Both the position numbers and the translations under genes were made by a program. From assembly GCA_964247055.1 (NCBI GenBank), contig OZ176052.1, positions 124,001-188,000 of the forward strand: DNA of 64,000 nt. The letters run 5' to 3'. Below the pieces are notes generated by a model. That model did no database searches. It saw only the letters and a program-made list of their open reading frames with translations, and was not told the origin of the DNA. Positions 35,998 through 47,185 of this stretch are shown one piece after another. Numbering within the stretch: position 1 is the first letter of the stretch; every line of letters begins with the position of its first letter. Origin of the DNA: Paragordius varius. Its lineage: Eukaryota > Nematomorpha.

Positions 35998-37352
35998 TTA
36001 ATTCAGAATAGTGTGCTTATCAAAAACATTCTTTCTCTGTTCTTGGACTTGACCTTTCCACTTTTCGCTCTGTTTTCCAAAAGGCGCCAAAAATCTCTCC
36101 AGGAAGCGATGATTAGATATTCCACCAGAATTATCAGATGTCCACACTGGAATCGGACTTTCATCCTATAGAAAACACCAAATTTTTGACTTTAAAAATC
36201 AGTATATATCTTTAAAACTTATTTTTCATAAAAAAACTATAATGTGTTTTTAACCAGTTTATGTACCACAAAATTAAAATATATAACCTCAATTCTTTTA
36301 AAATAAGACACGTTAATCAAATTAAAATGATTATTATTGTTTTGGTTTTTAACTTGATTAAAACAAACAGTAAAAGTATTCTATATTAAAATCATTAATA
36401 AAAGTATATGTAACCGTAATTTTTATAGGTAACATAAGAATAATTGAAAAATCCCTATTTCAAATATTTTCATCGAAAATTATTTAGGGACAAAAATTTT
36501 GCAAAATCCTAATATAATATATTTAAAACGGTTATTTCACACAATATTTCAATTGTTTAACCCAATTTAAAGTATATTAAACTTGATTTTGATATGACAT
36601 ATACGGTTGTTCTCCAGATTTCTTGGGATCTAAGCAAGCCAGGAATAGCATGTACAGAAAGAGAGCGGATAAAAGCGATATAATAAATATAACTACAACC
36701 TAGAATAAAGTTAAATCAACTAACTTTAATGGTGAATGTGTTGCGATATTGATATTTGCATTTACATACTGAACAATGTTCGATTTCTTTGAGAAATGAA
36801 ACCAGAGGTCTGACATATTGGCAATTACTAGAAATAAAATAAAAATTATAGATTATAAAGGCAACAAAAATGGTTAATTTTTTTTTTAAATGTGACCTAA
36901 CTTCTTAGTTAAAAAATAAGGTGTTTAAAACAAACTTAATTTTATTGTTAAACTAATTATAGTTACGTATAATGTAAATAGTAAATTTATAAAGACAAAA
37001 TTTATCAGATTCTAGATATAAACTATCCGTTTGAGTTATAAAATAAGGATTATTTAAAGAGTAATCAAATAAATTTAAAATAATTAAGAATCAAAATATG
37101 GTTTTATTTATATGATTTGATATTTTGTTAAGATATAATATACCAGTTTACGGCAGAAACTTTCCCAATATAAATGTGTCGAATAGGTTTTGTATTAACA
37201 GTTGAATTAACGCTCGGTGGGCAGGGAAACTCACATTTACAGCGTTCATCATCGTTTTGACCCTAAAATTTATTGTTAAAAAACAATTAAACCTTTATAG
37301 GATGAACGAAAATTCCAAATCCAATCAGTAAAATAATAATCAACCAATTCAT
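35998..37352 (-). CDS. TMEM9: TMEM9-family lysosomal/endosomal membrane protein, complete
   Basis: Five exons on the minus strand: 37352-37293, 37262-37144, 36827-36725, 36699-36583 and 36165-35998, all with GT/AG and matching phase; 188 residues (human TMEM9 183). Residues 1-20 are a signal peptide (MNWLIIILLIGFGIFV). Residues 25-75 are a cysteine-rich lumenal domain with ERCKCEFPC, NCNCQYV and HCSVCKCKY. A transmembrane helix lies at 95-117 (VVVIFIISLLSALFLYMLFL). The cytoplasmic tail ends with WKGQVQEQRKNVFDKH, the family signature. Mammalian TMEM9 is a type I protein of late endosomes/lysosomes linked to v-ATPase and to chloride/proton exchangers; that role is transferred by homology. Its ATG lies about 70 bp from the likely start of the divergent Urb2 gene. 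Confidence 0.94.
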
Positions 37353-37422
37353 AACTCATATGTGGCAAATATTCATGCACAAAAATGCATGGTTGAAAAA
37401 AAAAATTGAAAAGTAAAAAATA
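37353..37422. promoter_or_regulatory. Probable bidirectional promoter, TMEM9 / Urb2
   Basis: Only 70 bp separate the TMEM9 ATG from the first in-frame ATG of the divergent Urb2 candidate. If both starts are right, the two 5' leaders and the core promoter must overlap. It holds two ATGCAT-type hexamers (one straddles its right edge) and A-runs; no TATA box position can be fixed. Confidence 0.35.
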
Positions 37423-40400
37423 ATGCATCTAAAATCTATTACAAGTTTAATGGTCCCTAAGGAATTACAAGTTATCTTTTTTCTAAATATTTAGGAATGC
37501 CTTAAATCTCAAAAAGCTCCATCTTGGGAAATATTTGATTCTTATATTGGAGTTTGTTTGGAACAATATAATTTTTCAACCGCAGAAACCTTATACCGTT
37601 TGTTAGATTTATTAATTTCGTCTCAATTGTCAAACTTATCAAATTCTACACAATCAATACCGAAATCAATATTACAATACATTAAACTTTTCAATTATTA
37701 CAATACAAAAGATGCCACAAAAATATTCGTAAATTTCGATCTTTTTTATAAAATAATCCTCCTAAGCTCACAATATGAATCCAAAAATAGTTTTGAAGCC
37801 TTAAGCAACATACTTTTGTATGAAATTTTGTTTTCAGATGAAAATTGGACACATTTAAAGACTTATTTTCTGAGCATAAATAATTCTATCAAAGATGAAT
37901 CCAAAAATAAAAATCATGCCCTAACTATTCACAAATTCCTGGATGAACACAAAAATTTATCCACTTCAAAGCGTAATTTTCTTATATCACTTTTAAATAT
38001 TTTTAATTTAGTCTGATAGTAAAATTCGAAACGATAAGTAATTAATGAAATAAAATTTAAAATCTTTTTAATAATATGGTTTCAATTTTTTTAAAAAAAA
38101 GAGTATATTGGATTTTCCTTCTATTCCAACAAAGTTTAAGCATATTTTTTGTCTTTTATTTAATACTATAAAATATTTTTAACATGTCATAGAGTACAAC
38201 CGTAATATAAATGGCATATGCAAAAATTGATATTTTCTTACTATAAAATATAATTTTACGTAATTAAAAACTCAAACTTTTAATAATTCTTTATTTGACT
38301 AGTATTTTCGGCTTATCCTGAATTACGATCGCTGATAAGCACAAAATTAGTGGAACCAATTTTTCACAAAATTCTCGATGGAAAAAGCTTGAATGATAAA
38401 AGCATTCAATTGATTTTTCCAATCTTAGAAGACTTTGTTTTACAACTTTTTTGTCCTGGGAACTCTGAAGAACAATCCAATTCTACCCATATAAAGGCTC
38501 TTTCAGCCCTTTATAAAATGTTAAATAACCTAAATTTGGAAAATGAGCTATGTGATTATGGTAATATAATTTAAGATTTTTATGATTTTACAGTAATTGA
38601 TTGATATTATACGAACAAAAGTTTAATCTTGATTTATCCTATAAAAAACATTTAATTACAATCGTAAAACATATAATTGATTGTGTTACCAATTTACATT
38701 TCTATCTTATACTTTGTAGTTTAAAACAAGTTATAATGTGATAAATTTTTTGAAAAAAAATATTTGTCTATATTTTCGTGTTTTGTCTGTATAATTTTAA
38801 TTTTTACTGTAAATTCATTGAAACTTAAAAACTTAAGCCTTTATATTTTTGAATGATAGAACCCCTATTTTTTGATAGATTTATTCCCATATAACTTTAA
38901 TAATTACAAATCTAAACTGTCTAATTGCATATGTTTCCAATTTAAAGTTAACAAAAAGGAAAATTTTAAAATCTATATATTTATTAGGATTTAATTTTTA
39001 TCTCTTTCTTTTATAATTCACATTAATATATATATATATATATATCAGAACGTCGCAAGAAACATTTGAATCACACAACAGCCAAAAAACTTAAAAGTTC
39101 TAATGAACAAAAGATCCCTGGAAACATTACAGAATCAAAATCTGAAATCAATTATGTCCAAAAATATCACGTGCTTGTTGAAACTCAAATATCATCAGCC
39201 ATTACAAGGGCTACCTTTAAACAATCCCTCTTGAAAAATCACAATTCCGTCGTTTTAAAAGTGCAACTTGAATTGATTTTTAACGCTCTAACCTTATCAA
39301 ATGCACATTTTACCCAAAATTTTTGTAATACCCTACTTAGTCTTTATAAAACGCAATCCATGGATTTTTCCATTCCTCATAATAACGATTATTCTTTGGA
39401 TTCAGAATACATCTTTCCAGCTTTGGTTTATGTTCACAGCAAACTTTCATGCTTTAATCAACAATTTTTTGATCAAATGTTAAATTGTTTAACAACAGCC
39501 ATGAATAATGCGACAATCAAGGACAAGGAATATCCTCCATTGATTTTGGGACCTAAAACTTTGAATTAGTAAGCCCCCATTTTAATTATACCACCCTTGA
39601 ACAATTCAAATTTACCCTTGAACATTTCAAATTCACCCTTGAACATTTCAAATTCACCCTTTAACAATTCAAATTCACTCTCTAACATTTCAAATTCACC
39701 CCCTTGAACATTTTAAATTCACTCTTAAACAATTTAAATTCACCCCCTTGAACAATTTAAATTCACCCTTGAACAATTTAAATTTACCCTTGAACAATTC
39801 AAATTCACCCTTGAACAATTCAAATTTAATCTTGAATAATTCAAATTTACCTTAAAAATAATTTATCTGTTTTCGGGCGATTAATTAACTCATCATTTAA
39901 AATGAAATATATCTTTATGGCATAGCCTAATGTTTTTCAGTATATATTCATTTTAAACAAAATTTCATTTTTTAAAAATATAATAGGTAATTTAGGATGA
40001 ATTTGAACTGTAAATGGTATATAATTTGGGTTTTACTAAAACGTATTTTTTTTGAAAATTTGATGTTATAAATTATAAATTTCTTGATATTATCAACGAG
40101 AATTAATATTTTCTGTATTAAATATTGAATTCTTGATTTAATATTTATTTAGTATCTGCAAAATTTTATAAATGACACTTTATTTATCAATGTAGGCATA
40201 TTAGTTAAAATTTGATTTTGACTTTACATTTATTAATTTTTTAATATGTTTTAGCTTGAAATATGAAGTGTTTTCTAAAATGCGAATTCCAATTTTACTC
40301 ACCTTCTGTCAGAGCTGTATTCAACTATGGAATGAAAAAAGTTTTTATTTTTATTACTTACATTAAAAACTGAAATTATACGGACAAAATGTAAAAATAT

Positions 40401-43400
40401 AAAGACAAATATTTTATTTTAAAAGACAATTAACCATATGCTTTTTAAATCTTAATTTATTTACCCAATATAACTCATAATTTAAAGGCAAATGTGAAAT
40501 AGATTTATATATATATATATATATATTAACACAATCAATTCTATATTTTACAATTGTAACTAAGTAGCTTATATGATGAAAATTAAGGTTATAAAAGTAT
40601 GTGTCTTTTAGAAAAAAATATTTGCCTTTATATTTTTACGTTTTGTACTACCGTATAATTTTATTTCTTACTGTATTAAATTTATTTTTTACTTTTTTTT
40701 GAAAATTATTAATTTTTGAATCATATTTTTTTATAAAAAAAAATAATTTTTTAGATCCTTTAAACAATATTGCAATTCAACAATTGTTAACGTGCTTATT
40801 GGCAAGATTGGATTGTTTTAAAACAAATCTTATGTTAACAAATCCATCAGAATTTTCTCAACTTTGTGAAATCCTTTTGAAATGTTTCAAGTTTCAACAG
40901 GAATATAATCTGGATATCCTTCAGGTTTTTACTGGTGATTTTTTTTTAAATTAAAACCCTAGTGAAAATTAATATATTTTATGGACAAAATGTAAATATA
41001 TAAAGATATATAATTTTTTAAAAGACAACCATCCTTTTTCAACCTTTATTTATCCTATAAAACTATTTAATTACAATTATTATATAATTAATTGTGATTT
41101 CTATATTATACTTTGTAGTTTAAAACAATGGGATTTATATTTTAAAAAAACAAGATAAGTATGAATTAGCTGTCTTTAAAAAAAAATATTTGTTTTTATA
41201 TTTTAAGTTTTGTCCGTACATTTTCAATTTTACTGTAATATGAAGTTTATAAAGAAAACAAAATATAAAAGGTACAGTAAAAATTGAAATTATAATAAAG
41301 ACAAATATTTTTTTCCAAAAGACAACCCCATACTTTTTTAATCTTGATTTTTAAAACATTGTTTTAACATACAAAGTATAATATAAAAATGTAAATTAGT
41401 AACACAAATTATATATTTACAATATTAATTAAATAGTTCATATATAAATTAAGGTCTAAATAATTATGGTTGTCTTTTGAAAAAAAATTTGTCTTTATAT
41501 TTTTACATTTTGTCCGTATAATTTCAATTTTTACTGTAAATGATATATATTATTTATTTTAAAAAAACCATACTCAAACCTTAGTTTTTTCTATATAATT
41601 TTATTTTTACTGTAAATTATAAATTAAAATTTTTATTCATATATTTTTTACTTATTATAGAACCATTCTTCCAAAATCCCAATGGTAGTTACTGTTTTCT
41701 GCCGTTTTGTGAGTTCAACACTAAATCGATGGCTTGAAATTTGGTTTTATACGAAAGATTTAGGCTTAAATTCGCAAATAACTGCAGAACATACTAAAAC
41801 TCTAATAGATTGCCTATTTCAAATAATTTTTGGGCAAATTGAAAGTCTTGAAGAATTTTATCGTTTACCGGAAACATATTCTTCAAGAACCACTTACCTT
41901 GAATACCTATTTGATTGGGTAAGGTTTTTTTTGTTCATAAAAAATGCGCATGTTAAAAACGGATCTACTTTAATGCAATCATGAATAATTTAAAAACTTT
42001 AAGTAGTCTCTAAAAAAATGGGAAATTACAGGAAATTTTTATCATTTTAATTATTAATATCACAAAAATTATTAGTTGCTTCGTTTTATAATTAAACAAA
42101 AAAAATTAATTTCTATAATTGTGGTTTGACAGGTTATAAAGAATGTCAATTGATTAACTATCGAACCGATTAGTGAGCAGTTTAAAAGGCAACCCATTAT
42201 TTGTAATTAAAAATTAACAATTTTTCTATTTTGGAAAAATATTTTATATTATTTCCTCTTTTTTATAGCTGGACATTGCAGTTTTGGGCGAGTTAAAATA
42301 CCCAATGATGATTTTAAACCCAAAACTCGTAAACAAAAACGAGGAAATTGATTTAAAATTTACAGTTAAAATTTTAACGGTGTTTAATTCTTTTTACGGG
42401 TCATATCAGCTCAATTTAGCGGACGAATTTCAAACTACTTACGATTATCAATTGAGAAAATGGTTTGAGGTTTGGAATTTAAACCTTAAACCTTTGCTGT
42501 TTTATGAGTTAACGACTACCGAATCGAATGATAAAATATCAATTCAGACAGAATTATCGAAATTTATCGTTAATATGTTACATTTCCAATGGACAAATTT
42601 TACAAAGCGCGGAAAAAGCCCTGAGGAAAATATTTTAGAAGATTCTGGAATATATCGTTACAAAGGAATTGCTGATATATTCTTGGAACCAATTTTAAAG
42701 GATTTGTTTAAAATAATCGTTTCTAATTACTCTGATACTACTCAACAGTCCAATTTCGTTCAAGAAATATTTAAGATGGTAAGCTTAGTTTTTATATTTT
42801 TTTTATAAATTTTAAAAAGTTTTGACTTTATATGTCATTTAATATAGAGTATAACAATGACATTATACGGACAAAATATAAAGACAAATTTTTTTTTCAA
42901 AAGACAACCAACCCTACTTTTTTAAACCTTAATTATCCTATAAAAAAAACATTTAATTACAATCGTAAAATACATAATTAATTGTGTTACCAATATACAT
43001 TTCTATATTATACTTTGTAGTTTAGTTATGTTTTAAAAAAACCAAAAAAATTGAAAAAATATGGTAGTATTTTAGAAAAAAATATTTGTCTTTATATTTT
43101 TACGTTTTGTCCCAATTATAATTTCAATTTTTACTATATGTATATAACATTAACAATATTTTAGGCACTTCAAAATTTAACTCACACGTCAGAACTTTTA
43201 AAGAAATTACAAACCGAAACACACTTCGAATTCCTTCTGGAATCTGAAATTTGTTTCAATACTTTTCTCCTTAATTTCACCCTAAGATATCAACACAACA
43301 TCTTTTCAAATGATTATTTTAATATCATTGAAAATCAATTATCAATTTTTTCCGATATTATAAATGTATTCCTGCCCATTATAAAATGGATTGTTTCACA

Positions 43401-46400
43401 AGACAAATCTTTGAATAGCAATGAACGCAAACTGGCAATTTTAGCATTTATGTTTAAATTTTTACAAATGGTTTTGACCAATTCCATTGATATACATTCT
43501 CTCCACTTTAGTAGTGAATTAAACGACAGTGCGGTATCTTTAATGTCACAAATTTGTGTGAAAATTAAAAAAGTAACTCAAACATGTTTTAAACATTGTT
43601 GCGACAACAAAGGCAAAAATTTAACCAATTCCCTAGTCAATTTATATGATTTTATGATTCATTTTCGCCGTACACTAGGGGCTTTTGAGCAAAATCTCAA
43701 AGAAAAAGAACAAAATTTTTCATTAATAATCCAACAACAGTTTGATGAATTTGTTGTGCAACAAAGTTTAAATTGGCTTTCAAACATTCACAAAAAGAAT
43801 ACTTTATTAAATTCAAACCGGAATTTAGCGGTTATTATTAGCCGATTTTTAACATACTTGGAAAATTTACCACAGAATACTAGTCAGTTATGTAATGAAT
43901 CTATAAATGCTATTCAAAATCATTTTATGATTCTTGAAGAACATCAAGATAAAAAGAGTTATGGAAATATATTAACCATGTACAAAATCCTTACAAATTT
44001 ATTCCGTATAACCCTAATAAAAGAAAAACCGCTAGAGATCAATAAAATATGTCAAGTTGAAATTTTGCTGACTGAAATTGTTCAAAATGTTTGGGATAAA
44101 TTTTTTGAAAACCAAACAAAGCAAAAAGAAAACTGTCAGAACCTAAAAGCAGAATTTAACACGCTCCTTGAAATTATCTTGGAATCAATGGAATTAATTG
44201 ATTACCTCGGGAAAAACGATAATGAAAATCTTTCAGTGCAAAACAACCATCCAAATCCAATTTTTAACAGTCATGAAAAATTATTTCGATTTCTATCGCA
44301 ATTTTTTGACATTAAAGATGAATTTTTCACAAGTAATACCTTTGATGATAATTTAAATTCTGGTAAGACCTCCTCAGGACAAGCCATAAAATGGTTTTGT
44401 CAAACTTTCCAAAAAACAATTTTTTTAGCGATTCAAGAAAATGAAATTTCTAATATGCCCGCATTTCTCACATCATTTGTGAACTGTAAAACTGAAATAA
44501 AATCTACAAATTCACATGAAAATGATGGATTTTATAGGATGTTTTGGATCAAATTCCGTCAACACTTTATAACTTGGATTAGGAATGATTGGAAACCAGA
44601 TAATATTCTTTCCAACTTGGAAATCTTGAAAAGTTTTAGACAAGAATCCCAAAACTCAAAGGCTGAAAACGAATACTCAATTAATTTTCTAATTTACTTG
44701 TGGGCTCTTGAAATTTTAATCTCCGCATCTCCTAACAATACACTTATTAAATGGGCTCAAAATTTATCTCAAACCTTGTTAATTCAAATGTTTCACAACT
44801 ATATTGAGGTATATCAGTTTTGAATTATTGATATTCTTAAAATATTTAGAGCGATAAAATTGCATTTATCCGAAAAAATTAATAGTTAAAAATTAAATGG
44901 AAAACAATTTTAATGTTTTAAATAATGGGAATAGAATTCAGAGTTTCGGTTTGAAAAAGCTATGAAATACGGATATTAAACTCCTGAAAAAATTCTTATT
45001 ATTAAACTTTTCAATACTATTTTATGATAATTTAAATTATAATGCCTTTTTCTACGTTTTCATATATCGTTTTCAATAGTTATATTTTGAATTTTTTCCA
45101 ATGATTTTTATTTTTACTGTAGATTTATCGAAAGTTTTTGCATGATTTGACGTCTTCAAAATTCGAACAAAGCCAAGACCAGAAAATCCACAATATATTC
45201 CGCAATATATTGATTCACCAATTTTTATGTCCTTTAAAATATTTTTTAAAGGTGAGATAATTTCATCATCATTTCTTTTATCCATTTACACATATAATCA
45301 GTAAAAATTGAAATTATACGGACAAAACGTAAAAATTGAAAAAGACAAATATTTTTTTCTAAAAGACAACCATACTTTTTAAATCTTGATTTTTTTATAT
45401 ATCTATCTCATTGTTTAAAATGGCAAAGTGTGAAATAGAGATATACATTATTAACACAATCAATTCTATATTTTACATTTGTAACTAAATAACTTATATA
45501 AGAAAAATTAATAAAAAAGTATGGTTGTTGTGTTTCAGTTAAATATATTTGTTCTTATAGATTTACGTTTTGTCCGCGTATTTTATATTATACCACCATC
45601 AGGATTTTTAATTTTTATTACATTTTATAATTATAGAAATTAAAAGATCCCCAAGAAGTTCAAACGGCTATCTCGATGGCATTTTCGTCTTTTCAACAAA
45701 TATGCGCTTTAAAAAACGCACAAAACAATAAACATCCCAATTCCAAGAATGATTCAATTTTTTTCGTGGAGATTGAAACAATCATACTGTACATGGATGT
45801 TTGGGCAATTTGTATTGTCCGCGGTTCTAATACAATTCTTTCCTGTACAACAGATTCATGTCCTGCCTTTGAACTGACATCTTTTAATAAAGAGGCCGGA
45901 TTCTCCTGCAATTTTTTAACCGTTACTCATTGTATATCACTGTGTGCCAAATCAATATGCGCCACCATAACTTCTTTATTTTCCAACAATAAGCATCATC
46001 ATCAATTATTGGGGATTGAAATGGCATTGTCATTTTCTAAACTTATAAATACTTTAACGCGCGTTTTCCAACATTTATGTGCTTCAGAAGGTCTCACCAA
46101 TAAACGCAAATGGCAGAAAAAGGCTAAAATCTTAGAAAATGAAACCACAAATATGAAGTATTCAAGGATTAAAACGGCCCTTTGGCCTTTCTGGATCGTT
46201 GAGTTTTTTTTTGTTTTAGCTCATGGCCTGTCGCAGCAAATCAATCCAAAGAATCAACTTACAAAAGCTTGTGACATTATTCGAAACACTTTAATGGACA
46301 TTATGGGTTCATGCGATAAACAAACGCTAACTTTTGTCCATTGGTCCCTTGTCCTTGCTCATAAAAATGCAAAAATAACTGGAAATGATTTTTACTTCTT

Positions 46401-46548
46401 AAGAGAAAAGAGTGAATATAACTCAGAAACTTTAAATCATTACAATAATGGTAATGATGTTATCAACGCTCGGAATCAAATAGCCAAATTTTGTCAAACC
46501 GTTTTCGAAGATTTTGAAAGACATCACAGATACAAAGGGAAAAATTAG
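37423..46548 (+). CDS. URB2: Urb2/Npa2-family ribosome biogenesis protein
   Basis: In yeast and human, Urb2/Npa2 acts in the nucleolus in early 60S (27S pre-rRNA) assembly. Firm exons: 37495-37972, 38303-38560, 39049-39568, 40255-40340, 40755-40924, 41661-41918, 42269-42778, 43165-44808 and 45637-46548, phases compatible, 1611 residues (human about 1520). No ATG occurs in the first firm exon. An ATG at 37423 reads 16 codons and could join it across a 24-nt intron (37471-37494). The strongest family evidence is the C-terminus: WPFWIVEFFFVLAHG..., an IIRNTLMDIM helix, then VFEDFERHHRYKGKN at the end, matching the human order (SPFMVAQYVLEV..., YNDYLKYHK). The N-terminal APSWEIFDSYI resembles human SWEDKLKLA. 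The rest is helical, as in HEAT-like proteins. The short fourth exon is least certain. Six introns carry MITE-A copies. Confidence 0.8.
38589..38811. repeat. MITE-A copy in Urb2 intron
   Basis: The left end TACAGTAATTGATTGATATT and right end TTTTAATTTTTACTGTA. Most of the left arm is deleted. It starts about 28 bp after an exon donor. Confidence 0.82.
39588..40022. repeat. Element with inverted 21-bp repeat arrays in Urb2 intron
   Basis: About eleven copies of ACCCTTGAACAATTCAAATT-type repeats (39590-39855) lead to a core with TTTTCGGGCGATTAATTAAC and ATGAAATATATCTTTATGGC. A single inverse repeat and the end GAACTGTAAATGGTATA close it. It begins within 20 bp of the exon 3 donor. The right array is much shorter than in the 32638 copy. 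Confidence 0.85.
40359..40675. repeat. MITE-A copy in Urb2 intron
   Basis: TACATTAAAAACTGAAATTA at the left and TTTTATTTCTTACTGTA at the right. The centre includes a TA microsatellite. It begins about 19 bp after the exon donor at 40341. Confidence 0.85.
40957..41236. repeat. MITE-A copy in Urb2 intron
   Basis: The left end is degraded (AGTGAAAATTAATATATTTT); the right end is TTTTCAATTTTACTGTA. It is followed by another copy only about 37 bp away. Confidence 0.78.
41273..41616. repeat. MITE-A copy with a partial copy appended
   Basis: The full copy 41273-41538 has TACAGTAAAAATTGAAATTA and TTTCAATTTTTACTGTA ends. From about 41560 a further partial arm repeats AACCATACTCAAACCTTAG and ends ATTTTTACTGTA at 41616. 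Exon 6 begins 44 bp later. Confidence 0.82.
42848..43136. repeat. MITE-A copy in Urb2 intron
   Basis: ATTATACGGACAAAATATAA at the left; the inverse arm ends with ATTTCAATTTTTACTATA. It fills most of the 386-bp intron between the 510-bp and 1644-bp exons. Confidence 0.85.
45297..45590. repeat. MITE-A copy in the last Urb2 intron
   Basis: Left CAGTAAAAATTGAAATTATA, then GGACAAAACGTAAAAATTGA. Right TTACGTTTTGTCCGCGTATT with the outer end lost. Confidence 0.82.
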
Positions 46549-46604
46549 TGGTGTCAATTTTGCCTGAGTATATATATTATATTACAACATGTATAGTTAA
46601 TTGA

Positions 46605-46610
46605 AATAAA
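46605..46610 (+). terminator. Polyadenylation signal of the Urb2 gene
   Basis: AATAAA 57 bases after the stop codon. Confidence 0.6.
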
Positions 46611-46865
46611 TGAATGGAATTGTGATATTGGGCAGCGTTTATAAAAGAGGATAGAATAAATTTCAGGAGTTTGAATAGACTAAATTTATGAAAATGCTAA
46701 AAAAGAACTGGAAACTTAAATTTATATTTTAGGAGTTTTGAGAAATTTAATTTTGTAAAATTAATTCGTAAGATAATAATTAATTACAGTATTAAGTATA
46801 CATTGTTGGTTATTTTATCAAATATTGTCGGATAGCATATACAGTAGAGAACATTATTTACTAAC

Positions 46866-47126
46866 TATAGTAAATACTGAAATTATACTATGGACAAAAC
46901 GTAAAAATATAAGGACAAATATTTTTCTCTAAAAGACAACCATACTTTTTTAAACCTTATATCCTATAAAAAACATTTTATTACAATCGTATAATACATA
47001 ATTGATTGTGTTCCCAATTTACATTTCTATATTATACTTTGTAATTCAAAACAATGAGTTATATTTTTAAAAATAAGATTAAAAAAGTATGGTGGTTTTG
47101 TCCGTATAATTTCAATTTTTACTGTA
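46866..47126. repeat. MITE-A copy between the convergent Urb2 and MARS2 genes
   Basis: Left TATAGTAAATACTGAAATTA, right TTTCAATTTTTACTGTA. It lies between the two convergent stop codons and could supply transcript-end sequence to either gene. Confidence 0.85.
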
Positions 47127-47185
47127 ATTATCAGTATATTATCAATAATCGCAATTCAAATAAATTATTCCTTTATGAATGTGTT

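Noticed and set aside
39590-39855. Regularly spaced repeats suggestive of a CRISPR array
   Set aside because: The 21-bp units are directly adjacent without unique spacers and occur in facing arrays inside a transposable unit in a eukaryotic intron.
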